From an uncultured Lachnospiraceae bacterium (GTDB lineage: Bacteria > Bacillota > Clostridia > Lachnospirales > Lachnospiraceae): a stretch of 64,000 bases of DNA. A program made the translations under genes and the position numbers. The DNA lies in assembly GCA_910586405.1 (NCBI GenBank), contig CAJUII010000004.1:21084-85083 (forward strand), in the 5' to 3' direction. Numbering within the stretch: the stretch's first letter is position 1; the number at the start of each line of letters is the position of its first letter. This document shows positions 18,043 to 26,733 of this stretch, in pieces. The notes under the pieces were generated by a model that worked only from the letters and a program-made list of their open reading frames with translations, was not told where the DNA came from and ran no database searches.

Positions 18043-19299
18043 TCACTGCGCCTTCATAGCACAGAGAATCTTCTCCCGAGGCACTTCCTGATTCTGCTGG
18101 ATCAGGTTTAAAAACGCGATGTAATTTCTGATCAAATCCCGCACCGCAGCATTTTTTCCATACTGCTGCTTGAGGAAATAGATGTAATCATCATGTTCCA
18201 GCCCAGGTACATAGCCGTACAGAATCCCATGTATGTCCGCAAGCTTTTCCAGCAGTACATACATCTCGCCTGGTTCCAGCACGGACAGTCTGATCACAGG
18301 AGATGTCATATCCCTCATTTTCAAGGCACCCTCCCGCTCAAAACTGGTTTCTGCAAGCCGTGACTTCAGTGGACCAAAGCTGTATACACCCCTCGCAGAA
18401 TCCTCCATCGCCTCTCTCGTGACACTAAAAATAATGCCCATATAAGAAGCTTTTCCCTGCATCACGTCATTGTAAATGGACAACAACTTGTTGTAATTGT
18501 AGTCCCTGCCAACACGGCTGGGAATCTCATACAAGGTCGTAAGTTCATCCAGACACACGTACAATCCCGCATATCCTGCCTTCACCACAAAGTCTGCAAA
18601 CAGTTTGATAAAGTCATACCAGTTCTCATCGGTAATAATCAGATTTACCCCTAAATCTGTCTTGGCCTCTGTTCTGGTCCCGTACTCCCCACAGAGCCAT
18701 CGCAGAGCCTTCTTTTGCTGCTCCAGATCACCTGTGCGGTGTCCTTTATAATAGGAAGCAAGCACTTTACCGAAGTCAAACCCGTTTACCTTCTCCTCCA
18801 TCGAAGAAGTAACCATATAAATCTTTTGACTGACTCTGACATCGAAAACCTCATGTCCCGGCACAAGTCCCTCAAATTGTACCACCTCGTTTTCGAGCCC
18901 GCCAATCCATTTGTCAAGAATAAGCTGCAATGCACCGTGATCCGGGCACGCGCGCGTCGCCATATTTCTGATCAATTCCCGATAGGTCGCCAATCCCTGC
19001 CCTTTGTTTCCGGCAAGCCGTCTGTCAACGGAAAGCTCCACATCTGTCACCACGAAGTTTCTCTCCATCACATGATTTCTGAGCGTATGCAGAAGAAAAG
19101 TTTTCCCACTTCCATATTTTCCTTCTATAAAACGAAGTGCAGACCCTCCCTGTTCAATGATGGAAACATCCTGCAATAGTGCCTGAATCTCATTTTTTCT
19201 CCCCACTGTAATGTATTCAAGCCCCACTCTCGGAACGACTCCGCCCTTTAAGGAATTTAGTACTATGGCTGCTGTTACCTCTGATATCTTGCAATCCAT
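18043..19299 (-). CDS. P-loop ATPase of the DUF2791 / BREX ATP-binding family
   Basis: This 418-residue ATPase has Walker A FIEGKYGSGKT (about residues 58-67), an acidic GLYVCLDELTTLYE Walker B-like segment near 246-259, and the family's EVTAAIVLNSLKGG and VPRVGLEYITVGR N-terminus. The family includes BrxD-like proteins of BREX and ATPases found in Ter-linked and helicase-linked DNA-processing loci. It is full length. Here it is paired only with the DUF4391 gene 93 bp upstream. No helicase, methylase or TerB protein is nearby, so it may be a remnant or a minimal two-gene system. Confidence 0.8.
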   Translation of the reverse strand: MDCKISEVTAAIVLNSLKGGVVPRVGLEYITVGRKNEIQALLQDVSIIEQGGSALRFIEGKYGSGKTFLLHTLRNHVMERNFVVTDVELSVDRRLAGNKGQGLATYRELIRNMATRACPDHGALQLILDKWIGGLENEVVQFEGLVPGHEVFDVRVSQKIYMVTSSMEEKVNGFDFGKVLASYYKGHRTGDLEQQKKALRWLCGEYGTRTEAKTDLGVNLIITDENWYDFIKLFADFVVKAGYAGLYVCLDELTTLYEIPSRVGRDYNYNKLLSIYNDVMQGKASYMGIIFSVTREAMEDSARGVYSFGPLKSRLAETSFEREGALKMRDMTSPVIRLSVLEPGEMYVLLEKLADIHGILYGYVPGLEHDDYIYFLKQQYGKNAAVRDLIRNYIAFLNLIQQNQEVPREKILCAMKAQ

Positions 19300-19392
19300 A
19301 ACAACTCATTCCCCCTTACTCCCAGGAACTCCCCAGCACCCGGTTGTACAATATATGTAAAAAAATTGATTGCTCAATTCTCTTACCGAAGG

Positions 19393-20025
19393 TTACACAA
19401 CCATAAGCTGTGACTGCACAAAATCCGCATCTGCCCTGATTCTGTCCAGATTTTCAAGACTAAACTCAAAGTCTAAGGACACGCTCTCGTGATCCCTGTT
19501 AAGTCGCTCAAACGCCTTCTCGATCATGATAATACGCTTCTGTTCCCGAAGTGTAGCGTAAATCCGCCTGTGAATCTGCTGTGTCGGCCTGCCGTAATCT
19601 GTATTATAGTCCAAAAGCTCAATCATGCGATTCGGATCATACGCATAGAAATCTGTCGTGCACATCCTTCCTACAGCACCCTTTCCCTCAGGCATATACG
19701 TTCCAATTGCCAATTCACCGGCGCACAGATAAACCATCACAATCGGTCTCTGAAATAATCCAACAAATACTTCCGTGAGCAAATCCGGCGAGAGTTTTCT
19801 CTTCAGATTCACCTCAAACACTGACAACCCCGGTTCTCTAATGAGTTCCTTCATGTCTTTGACTCCCTCTTTGTCCACCAGATGATAACTCCACTCTACG
19901 CACTCAATCTCGGCTTCAAAGATGCGGCGGCATTTCAGATTGTCAATTTTCTGGAACAGCGCCTCTAGCGGCATTCCCTTATCAACTTTGTACTGCTTTG
20001 GAATATTATATCTTCCCTCGCTCAT
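19393..20025 (-). CDS. DUF4391-like protein
   Basis: This 210-residue soluble protein matches what I recall of DUF4391: an opening IPKQYKVDKGMPLEALF segment, a YHLVDKEGVKDMKELIREPGLSVFEVNLK middle that aligns with that family, and a helical C-terminus. DUF4391 genes usually sit beside SNF2/DEAD helicases or methylases in defence-like clusters, but no biochemical function is known to me. Here it precedes the DUF2791 ATPase on the same strand, 93 bp apart. The assignment rests on memory of the family and gene context. Confidence 0.6.
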   Translation of the reverse strand: MSEGRYNIPKQYKVDKGMPLEALFQKIDNLKCRRIFEAEIECVEWSYHLVDKEGVKDMKELIREPGLSVFEVNLKRKLSPDLLTEVFVGLFQRPIVMVYLCAGELAIGTYMPEGKGAVGRMCTTDFYAYDPNRMIELLDYNTDYGRPTQQIHRRIYATLREQKRIIMIEKAFERLNRDHESVSLDFEFSLENLDRIRADADFVQSQLMVV

Positions 20026-20180
20026 TCTAATCCTCCACCTTCACACATTAGTATCTGAATTGTTAACATTTTATGTTAATCGACTCTAGCTTATTATAAT
20101 ATACTCTACCGATAATTTCTACATTTTATTTTACAATATTATAATTTTGTGAAAAATGTCATGTTCTTGTGAAAAAACAA

Positions 20181-20226
20181 GCCATAAAAGGAGGGGAAAA
20201 CTGTCATATTCCACAGTTTTCCCCTC
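20181..20226 (-). terminator. Intrinsic terminator after the aldo/keto reductase
   Basis: GAGGGGAAAACTGT (20191-20204) pairs perfectly with ACAGTTTTCCCCTC (20213-20226). On the minus strand it is followed by CTTTTATGG. It lies 27 bp past the aldo/keto reductase stop. Confidence 0.85.
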
Positions 20227-20253
20227 TTTGGGAATGCACACATATTTTTGTTA

Positions 20254-21384
20254 TTACAGCCTGTCTAACTCCTCCTGAAGCCGCGCCAAGTCCTCCCGAA
20301 TGGCGATGTGCTGCGGACATGCCTGTTCACATTTTCCGCACTTGACACAGTTTGAAGCCTTTTTCGCCGCCTCGATGTCCTGCGTCCAGTTCCACTTTGT
20401 CTCATTTACATTTTCATAGATATGATACTGGTTCCAGATCGCAAAGCACCGGGGAATGTCAACCCCCGCCGGGCACGGCATACAGTAGCGGCAGTTCGTA
20501 CACCCGTTCTGCACTCTCTTTCGCAGCGCCTCTGCCGCCTGTTCAATGATGCGCTGTTCCGCCTCGCTAAGCGGCTCAAAATCCGAAAAGGTTTTCAGGT
20601 TATCCTCCACCTGCGCCATCGTTGACATGCCGCTTAAAACCACCTTCACATTGTCAAAACTTCCCACATAGCGCAGCGCCCAAGACGATGTTGACGCCTC
20701 GGGACGCGCCTTCTTGAACAGCTCGTCAATGCCATCGTGCGGCAGCTTTGCAAGTGATCCGCCCTTTACCGGCTCCATGATAATCATAGGAATGCCAAGC
20801 TTCTCTGCAAGCGCTACGCCCTTTAGCGTCGCCTGTGTGTCTTTGTCCATATAATTGAGCTGAATCTGGCAGAAGTCCCACTTGTATGAGGTCAGAATCT
20901 CCTCAAATACCTCATATCCGTCATGGAACGAAAACCCGAGATATTTGATTTTTCCTGCCGCACGGAGTTTTTCACAGTACGCCAGAAGTCCAAGCTCCTT
21001 AATTACGTTCCAGTGCGCACGATTCAGCGCGTGCATCAGATAAAAATCAATATAGTCTTTTTGCAGGCGCTCTAGCTGCTCATGAAAAATGCGCTCCGCG
21101 TCCGCAATGCTTTTGACATCCCATATAGGCAGCTTTGTCGCCAGATAATACGAGTCCCGCGGATAGCGCGCAAGCGCTTTTCCCGTCACCCCCTCGCTCG
21201 TACCGCCATGATAGGGGTAGGCCGTATCAAAATATGTAACGCCCGACTGATACGCTGTATCAATCATGGCAAGCGCCTCCTTTTCATCAATACTGCCGTC
21301 CGCATTCGTCGGAAACCGCATACATCCAAATCCCAGCAAAGATGTGCTGATTCCAAGTTTTTCCATTTTCCTGTACTCCATCAT
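20254..21384 (-). CDS. Aldo/keto reductase with C-terminal ferredoxin-like 4Fe-4S domain
   Basis: This 376-residue protein has an AKR barrel (GFGCMRFP, DTAYPYHGGTSE with catalytic Asp/Tyr, ATKLP, DFYLMHALNR) and a cysteine-rich tail with two cluster motifs (CTNCRYCMPC and CVKCGKCEQACP). Such fused reductases are common in anaerobic Clostridia and likely pass electrons between the clusters and a carbonyl substrate; the substrate is not known. I chose the ATG at 21382-21384, with AAAGGAG upstream. It follows mfd by 46 bp and may share its transcript. Confidence 0.9.
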   Translation of the reverse strand: MMEYRKMEKLGISTSLLGFGCMRFPTNADGSIDEKEALAMIDTAYQSGVTYFDTAYPYHGGTSEGVTGKALARYPRDSYYLATKLPIWDVKSIADAERIFHEQLERLQKDYIDFYLMHALNRAHWNVIKELGLLAYCEKLRAAGKIKYLGFSFHDGYEVFEEILTSYKWDFCQIQLNYMDKDTQATLKGVALAEKLGIPMIIMEPVKGGSLAKLPHDGIDELFKKARPEASTSSWALRYVGSFDNVKVVLSGMSTMAQVEDNLKTFSDFEPLSEAEQRIIEQAAEALRKRVQNGCTNCRYCMPCPAGVDIPRCFAIWNQYHIYENVNETKWNWTQDIEAAKKASNCVKCGKCEQACPQHIAIREDLARLQEELDRL

Positions 21385-21430
21385 TTTTCTCCTTTCTAAA
21401 TCCGTTTTCTTGTTCTTTCTCTCGAACCTG

Positions 21431-24400
21431 TCATGTCGCGGCACAGACCTGCTGCGCGTCATACAGCATCGTAAAATCTGTCAATACTTTATTGGTATAA
21501 GACATCATCAGCTCTGCCTCTTTTTCTATAAGACCATACTTTTTGTATTTCAACACGAAATTCGGCGTCCCTTTGGCGGAAAATTCCAGCACGCCCTGAT
21601 ACTTTGCCATCAGCTTTGGCAGACGCTCGACATGCACTGGCGCATAGGGTTCCATAAAAAATGTGATTTGTCCCATCTTTCCTTTGATCTCTGTCACATA
21701 ACGGCGGTGCGCCATGACGCGGATCAATGAAATCTGTATCAGATTCTCGACAGATTTCGGCACCGTGCCAAAACGGTCCTTGAGCTCCTTTCTCATATCG
21801 TCGCATTCCGCCTCATTCTCAAGGCTTGCGATGCGCTTGTAGATCTCAAGCTTCTGAACCTCATTGACAATATACTCTGGCGGAATAAACGCATCGACGT
21901 CCATATCGACATACGTATCAAAATCCTCCTCCGCCTTCTTCATGCCCTTGAGGGTCTTGACCGCCTCGTTGAGCATCTTGCAGTACAGGTCATAGCCGAC
22001 TGCCTCCATATGTCCGTGCTGCCGCTCGCCTAACAGATTGCCCGCGCCTCTGATCTCAAGGTCCTTCATGGCAATCTTAAACCCGCTGCCCAAGTCTGTA
22101 AACTCCCGGATTGCCTGTAGCCGTTTCTCCGCGATCTCCTTTAGCATTTTATCTTTTTTGTACATTAAGAAAGCGTATGAAGTGCGGTTTGAGCGTCCCA
22201 CACGCCCCCTGAGCTGATAGAGCTGTGACAGCCCCATCGCATCGGAATCATGGATAATCATGGTGTTGACATTGGAGATATCCAGCCCAGTCTCGATGAT
22301 TGTCGTCGCCACCAGCACATCAATCTCCGCGTTGATAAACTGAAACATGATCTTCTCCAGCTCATGCTCCTTCATCTGACCATGGGCAAACGCCACATTC
22401 GCCTCCGGCACAAGGCGTGCAACCTGGCTGGTGATCTCCTCAATATTGTTGACACGGTTGTATACATAGTACACCTGCCCCTGTCTGGACAGCTCGCGCA
22501 CAATCGCCTCACGCACCATCTCCTCATTGTACTCCATGACATATGTCTGTATCGGCTGGCGCTCGCCGGGCGCTTCTTCCAACACGCTCATATCACGGAT
22601 TCCCACAAGACTCATGTGCAGTGTCCTTGGGATTGGCGTCGCAGTCAGCGTCAGCACGTCCACATCGTCCTTGATCTGCTTGATCTTCTCCTTGTGGCGC
22701 ACGCCAAAACGCTGCTCCTCGTCAATCACAAGAAGGCCCAGATCCTTGTAGACGACATCTGCCGACAACAGCCTGTGCGTGCCGATCACGATGTCCACAA
22801 GCCCCTTTTTTAATCCCTCTATTGTTTTCTTGATCTCCCCCGCTGTCCGAAAGCGCGACATCATTTCGACGCGCACCGGAAAATCCTTCATGCGCTGCAG
22901 GAAAGTATTGTAATGCTGCTGTGCGAGAATTGTCGTCGGCACAAGGTATGCGACCTGCTTGCCGTCCTGCACCGCCTTGAACGCCGCGCGTATGGCGATC
23001 TCCGTCTTGCCGTAGCCCACATCGCCGCAAATCAGACGGTCCATGATGCGCGGGCTCTCCATATCACTCTTCGTTGCCTCGATGGCCAGCAGCTGATCCC
23101 CTGTCTCCTCAAAAGGAAACATCTCCTCAAACTCCTGTTGCCAGACCGTATCCTTGCTAAAGAGGAAGCCCTCTTTTTGCTGGCGGATCGCATAGAGCTC
23201 CACCAAATCCTTTGCGATCTCATTGACAGCCGCCTTCACGCGCGATTTGGTCTTTGTCCACTCCTGCGTGCCAAGTTTGTTCAGCTTAGGCTTTTTTGCC
23301 GCGTCGGACGAGGCATATTTCTGAATCACATCAAGTCCCGTCGCAAGGACATAGAGATTGCCGCCGTCGCGGTACTCAATCTTGATATAATCCTTCACCA
23401 CCTTGTCTACTGCGACCTTCTCAATCCCCTTGTAGACGCCCAGACCATGACTTTCATGCACAACATAGTCCCCGACCTTGAGATCTGAAAAATTCTGGAT
23501 TTTCTGCCCTTCGTAAGTCTTTTTCTTCTTTTTGCGCTGCTGCCTGCCAAAGATGTCCGTCTCTGAGATCACCACAAATTTCAACAGCGGATACTCAAAC
23601 CCTTTGAGCACGGAACCGTGATAAGTCATAATCTCCCCCGGCTGCAACACCCTGTCCGAATCCTCCGAGTAAAACGCCGTCAAGCCCTCATCCATCAAGT
23701 CAGAGGCAAGACGCTTCGCCCGCGTCGCGGAAGCTGACAGCAGCAGCACTCTATATCCCTGTTTTTTATAATGGTTCAAATCCTTCACAAGTTCTGCAAA
23801 GCTATTATTATAGGAAGAAATATTTCTCGCACTGACTGCCGAGCGCTGTGGGAATTTGATGCCAAAGCTCTTGAACTCCATCGTTGACAGCGCGAGAATG
23901 CGCTCACTCTCCAGCTTCGCCAGAATCTCCTGCACAGAAAACAGCACCGCCATCTGCTTTGGCAGAATATACCCCTTCTCTGCACGGTTTGTCATGCTCT
24001 CCCGAAATTCCAGCTCCACAGCCCTCGCGTGCTCCTCGATGCGCAGCGGTTCATCAAGATAGACACAGCAGCGCCGGTTGCGGAACAAATCCGTAAACGA
24101 CATTGTATCCTCATAAAAATAATTGATATAGCTGTCAAGATTCACTAAATTCTGAAACTGTGTCACCTGTTCTCTCAAATCCGAAACTGCCGTCTCAAGC
24201 CGGTATGCCTCCTCTGGCTTGGTCTGTTCGCGAAACTGTTTCGCCCGCGCCTTGCAGTCCTGCTCAATCCTGCGAAATCCCTCGTCAATCACAGGCTGCG
24301 GCAGAATCAGCTCCGCCGCCGGATAAATACACACTTGTGTCACATTTTCCTCGATGGAGCGCTGGCTGAGCACATCAAAGGTGCGCATTGACTCCACCGC

Positions 24401-24988
24401 ATCTCCCCACAGCTCAATGCGGACAGGATTCTCCGCCGTCAGATCAAAAATATCGACAATGCCCCCGCGAATGGAAAACTGCCCCGGCGCCTCGACCTGA
24501 TAACTTTTCTCATATCCCATCGCCACAAGTTTGCGCGCGAGCGCCCGCTCTTCTATCACGCTGTCTTTGTCAATACAGATCACATTGTCCTCAATCACGG
24601 ACAGCGGCAGCTGGTGTGCCATCAGCGCGGCAAAGGTCGTGACGATCGTGACTGGCTTCCCTTCCAAAATCCTGCGCTGCACGCCGATGCGTTCCTTTGA
24701 CAACTGATTGCCATGTACGTCCGCCTGATAGAAAATCAAATCCTTTGCCGGATAAAAATACGACTCACGGCAGTACAGGCGGCAGTCCTCGAGAAGCTCA
24801 CGCGCCTTGATGTCGCTGTAGGTCACGATCAGTTTCACCTCATAGTCCTTGTCCGTGCCAAATATCATATGAAGCTTCTGCGAATCCACACAGCCGCTGA
24901 CGCTCGCCTTGCCGCCGCTTTGCATTAGTGCCCTTGTAATCTCCTCGTACTCGCCAAGCTCTCTAAGCGGTGCCAATAATGTGTTCAT
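21431..24988 (-). CDS. mfd: Transcription-repair coupling factor
   Basis: This 1185-residue protein has the normal Mfd length and layout: a UvrB-like N-terminal region, the RNA polymerase-interacting domain (DLKVGDYVVHESHGLGVYKG, about 500-520), and the translocase motor with Walker A GDVGYGKTE near residue 657, VIDEEQRFG, TATPIPRTL and QLRGRVGRS. It displaces RNA polymerase stalled at DNA lesions and recruits UvrA. It follows pth by 2 bp, an order common in Firmicutes (pth-mfd). Confidence 0.96.
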   Translation of the reverse strand: MNTLLAPLRELGEYEEITRALMQSGGKASVSGCVDSQKLHMIFGTDKDYEVKLIVTYSDIKARELLEDCRLYCRESYFYPAKDLIFYQADVHGNQLSKERIGVQRRILEGKPVTIVTTFAALMAHQLPLSVIEDNVICIDKDSVIEERALARKLVAMGYEKSYQVEAPGQFSIRGGIVDIFDLTAENPVRIELWGDAVESMRTFDVLSQRSIEENVTQVCIYPAAELILPQPVIDEGFRRIEQDCKARAKQFREQTKPEEAYRLETAVSDLREQVTQFQNLVNLDSYINYFYEDTMSFTDLFRNRRCCVYLDEPLRIEEHARAVELEFRESMTNRAEKGYILPKQMAVLFSVQEILAKLESERILALSTMEFKSFGIKFPQRSAVSARNISSYNNSFAELVKDLNHYKKQGYRVLLLSASATRAKRLASDLMDEGLTAFYSEDSDRVLQPGEIMTYHGSVLKGFEYPLLKFVVISETDIFGRQQRKKKKKTYEGQKIQNFSDLKVGDYVVHESHGLGVYKGIEKVAVDKVVKDYIKIEYRDGGNLYVLATGLDVIQKYASSDAAKKPKLNKLGTQEWTKTKSRVKAAVNEIAKDLVELYAIRQQKEGFLFSKDTVWQQEFEEMFPFEETGDQLLAIEATKSDMESPRIMDRLICGDVGYGKTEIAIRAAFKAVQDGKQVAYLVPTTILAQQHYNTFLQRMKDFPVRVEMMSRFRTAGEIKKTIEGLKKGLVDIVIGTHRLLSADVVYKDLGLLVIDEEQRFGVRHKEKIKQIKDDVDVLTLTATPIPRTLHMSLVGIRDMSVLEEAPGERQPIQTYVMEYNEEMVREAIVRELSRQGQVYYVYNRVNNIEEITSQVARLVPEANVAFAHGQMKEHELEKIMFQFINAEIDVLVATTIIETGLDISNVNTMIIHDSDAMGLSQLYQLRGRVGRSNRTSYAFLMYKKDKMLKEIAEKRLQAIREFTDLGSGFKIAMKDLEIRGAGNLLGERQHGHMEAVGYDLYCKMLNEAVKTLKGMKKAEEDFDTYVDMDVDAFIPPEYIVNEVQKLEIYKRIASLENEAECDDMRKELKDRFGTVPKSVENLIQISLIRVMAHRRYVTEIKGKMGQITFFMEPYAPVHVERLPKLMAKYQGVLEFSAKGTPNFVLKYKKYGLIEKEAELMMSYTNKVLTDFTMLYDAQQVCAAT

Positions 24989-24990
24989 AT

Positions 24991-25722
24991 TTATTCACCT
25001 TTTGACTTTTTATTATATTGATTCATTGCCGCGTCCACCTTGTCCTCCAGCATCAGGCTGACCGCACCGTCCACGTTCTCAAGGCTCTCCTTCATCACAT
25101 CCAGCTCTTCCTTGCTGAAATGTCCCAGCACATAATCCACCAAATCATATCCTTTGGGCTTCTCCCCCACGCCAATCTTGATGCGCAGAAACGTGTCGCT
25201 TTTGAGATTGGCGATAATATTTTTGATGCCGTTGTGCCCGCCTGCACTGCCCTTCTTGCGGATACGCAATTGTCCCACGTCGAGACTGATATCGTCATAT
25301 ATGACGATCAGCTCGCTTTCAGCGTCCGCCTTATAATAATCCACCACCGCGCGAATCGCCTCGCCGCTTAGATTCATATACGTGAGCGGCTTCACCAGCA
25401 CCACCTTCGTGCCGCCGATCACACCCTTTCCAATCAGCGCCTTGTGCTTGCAGTCCATCACACTGATATGATATTTGTCCGCGAGCGCGTCAATCGCCAT
25501 AAAACCGATATTGTGGCGTGTATTTTCATATTCCTTTGTCGGGTTTCCAAGCCCTGCTATGATCACCATCTTCATTCCCCGTTCCTGTATGTCTGACTCC
25601 TGCTTCGTCTTTGTCTCTGCTGCTGTTTGTGCCTGCGCGGCCGCCCTCTCTGGCACCTCGGCTCTCTTGTCCCGCAGTCTGCCAAATATTTTAAATCTGT
25701 TTCCGAACCACTGCATACTCAT
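24991..25722 (-). CDS. pth: Peptidyl-tRNA hydrolase, with unusual N-terminal extension
   Basis: The Pth core starts at about residue 50 (MKMVIIAGLGNP) and keeps the catalytic His in NTRHNIGF, the NLSGEAI loop and DDISLDVGQLRIRKKG with SAGGHNGIKNI. It recycles peptidyl-tRNA in the cytosol. The frame is open 49 codons further, encoding an Ala/Gln/Lys-rich linker. Two starts are possible: the upstream ATGs (25722 or 25716, with GGAG in front) or the ATG at 25575, which has GGGGA directly in front of it. The upstream region overlaps the DUF6472-like gene by 23-32 bp in another frame. Extended or short form is undecided. Confidence 0.85.
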   Translation of the reverse strand: MSMQWFGNRFKIFGRLRDKRAEVPERAAAQAQTAAETKTKQESDIQERGMKMVIIAGLGNPTKEYENTRHNIGFMAIDALADKYHISVMDCKHKALIGKGVIGGTKVVLVKPLTYMNLSGEAIRAVVDYYKADAESELIVIYDDISLDVGQLRIRKKGSAGGHNGIKNIIANLKSDTFLRIKIGVGEKPKGYDLVDYVLGHFSKEELDVMKESLENVDGAVSLMLEDKVDAAMNQYNKKSKGE

Positions 25723-25870
25723 CTCCGTTTCTATAAAGAGGGCAAGCTCTGTACTGCCGCTCCATCAAGCGCACCGCATCGTCCTCGTCCAGATCTGCCT
25801 CGCAATAATAACATTCGTCGTCCTCGTCATATACATTATATGCACAAGTGTCGCAATTTGAACTTCCCAT
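25691..25870 (-). CDS. Small cysteine-rich protein, DUF6472-like
   Basis: This 59-residue protein has six cysteines, four in NCDTCAY and ECYYCEADLDEDD, one near the end in RACPLYR, and the closing GDEYAVVRKQI. The pattern fits the DUF6472 family, which I associate with Clostridia and which probably binds metal; no function is known. The ATG has GGAAGA upstream. Its last codons overlap the upstream starts of pth in a different frame. That overlap, plus conservation of the C-terminal motif, supports the gene being real. Confidence 0.75.
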   Translation of the reverse strand: MGSSNCDTCAYNVYDEDDECYYCEADLDEDDAVRLMERQYRACPLYRNGDEYAVVRKQI

Positions 25871-25912
25871 TTTCTTCCAATCCCCGCTTTTTCGATAGAT
25901 TCCTTACCACAT

Positions 25913-25952
25913 GAAAAAGTGGAGAAAATCTGTTTTAAAATATTTTCTCCAC
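25913..25952 (-). terminator. Intrinsic terminator after the small membrane protein gene
   Basis: GTGGAGAAAAT (25919-25929) pairs with ATTTTCTCCAC (25942-25952). On the minus strand it is followed by TTTTTC. It separates the small membrane protein gene from the DUF6472-pth-mfd unit. Confidence 0.85.
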
Positions 25953-25972
25953 TCTCACCCTGCTTCAAACGC

Positions 25973-26251
25973 TTACCACCCTCTCTTCTCCGCTGCCCGT
26001 TTTGCCTCCTGCAAATACGCGACATACTTGTCCGCCTCCTCCACGGCCTTTTTTCCTTCATCGGAATTGAGGTAAATGACATGATCGTCAATCGCAGCCG
26101 TGTACATGCTGACTTTCTTTCCATCCAGCTTAAAATTCCCCAAACAAACACTCACAATCCCTGCCGCCAAAAACGGCAGCAGGAGCGCTGCGCCCACCAA
26201 TGGCATAAACAGTTTGCCATACTTCTTAAATTTTTCCGTCTCCTGATACAT
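25973..26251 (-). CDS. Small single-pass membrane protein, unknown function
   Basis: I do not recognise the family. Its 92 residues hold one membrane helix at about 14-36 (LFMPLVGAALLLPFLAAGIVSVCLG written in part), a short beta-rich segment, and a charged helical C-terminus (EEADKYVAYLQEAKRAAEKR). The ATG is preceded by AAGGAG. It is flanked by terminators on both sides, so it is a single-gene unit. Confidence 0.65.
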   Translation of the reverse strand: MYQETEKFKKYGKLFMPLVGAALLLPFLAAGIVSVCLGNFKLDGKKVSMYTAAIDDHVIYLNSDEGKKAVEEADKYVAYLQEAKRAAEKRGW

Positions 26252-26331
26252 CAACTGACTCCTTTGTATTCTTAGATTCTATATCAGCATACCATACATA
26301 CGGTCTCTTTTCAACCCGAACATGAAAAGAG

Positions 26332-26363
26332 AGAAGCTGACGGGTGCCCGTGTGCATAAAAAG
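26332..26363 (-). repeat. Terminator-linked repeat, partial copy
   Basis: It keeps the right half of the repeat, GGGTGCCC followed by GTGTGCATAAAAAG. Just left of this is AGAAGCTGAC, the reverse complement of the inner arm of the full copies. On the minus strand it directly follows the spoVG terminator. Confidence 0.75.
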
Positions 26364-26386
26364 CCACCCGCTATGAACGGATGGCT
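26357..26386 (-). terminator. Intrinsic terminator after spoVG
   Basis: AGCCACCCG pairs with CGGATGGCT with one mismatch. On the minus strand it is followed by TTTTTATG, whose T-tract is the start of the linked repeat. It lies about 30 bp past the spoVG stop. Confidence 0.8.
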
Positions 26387-26413
26387 CTCTTACCCACATT
26401 TTATTTCAATATT

Positions 26414-26695
26414 CTAAGAAACGGTCTCTTCGTCTGGCTCTAAGAGCGCCTTCTCATAACTTTCAAGAATTGTCTTTTGGATCGTATCCCTTGTGTTGGA
26501 ATTGATTGGATGTGCAATGTCCCTATACTCTCCGTCTGCGGATTTCTTGCTTGGCATCGCGATGAAAAGCCCCTTCTCACCCTCGATGACCTTGATGTCA
26601 TGAACTACAAATTCATCATCAAGCGTAATAGAAACTACTGCTTTCATTTTTCCCTCTTTTGTGATTTTGCGAACGCGAACATCTGTTATTCTCAT
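26414..26695 (-). CDS. spoVG: Septation/sporulation regulator SpoVG
   Basis: This 93-residue protein is SpoVG from end to end: [42 protein letters not shown] and [16 protein letters not shown]. It is a small nucleic-acid-binding regulator that affects septation, sporulation and surface properties. The ATG at 26693-26695 is preceded by AAGGGGG; seven extra codons of the frame lie upstream of it. Its terminator carries a partial copy of the terminator-linked repeat. Confidence 0.94.
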   Translation of the reverse strand: MRITDVRVRKITKEGKMKAVVSITLDDEFVVHDIKVIEGEKGLFIAMPSKKSADGEYRDIAHPINSNTRDTIQKTILESYEKALLEPDEETVS

Positions 26696-26733
26696 TCTTT
26701 TGTCCCCCTTTTGCAAGTCATTGATTCAAATTT

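Noticed and set aside
25765..26151. 128-codon minus-strand ORF with many Arg residues
   Set aside because: It is an off-frame shadow spanning the small membrane protein gene, a terminator and the DUF6472-like gene.
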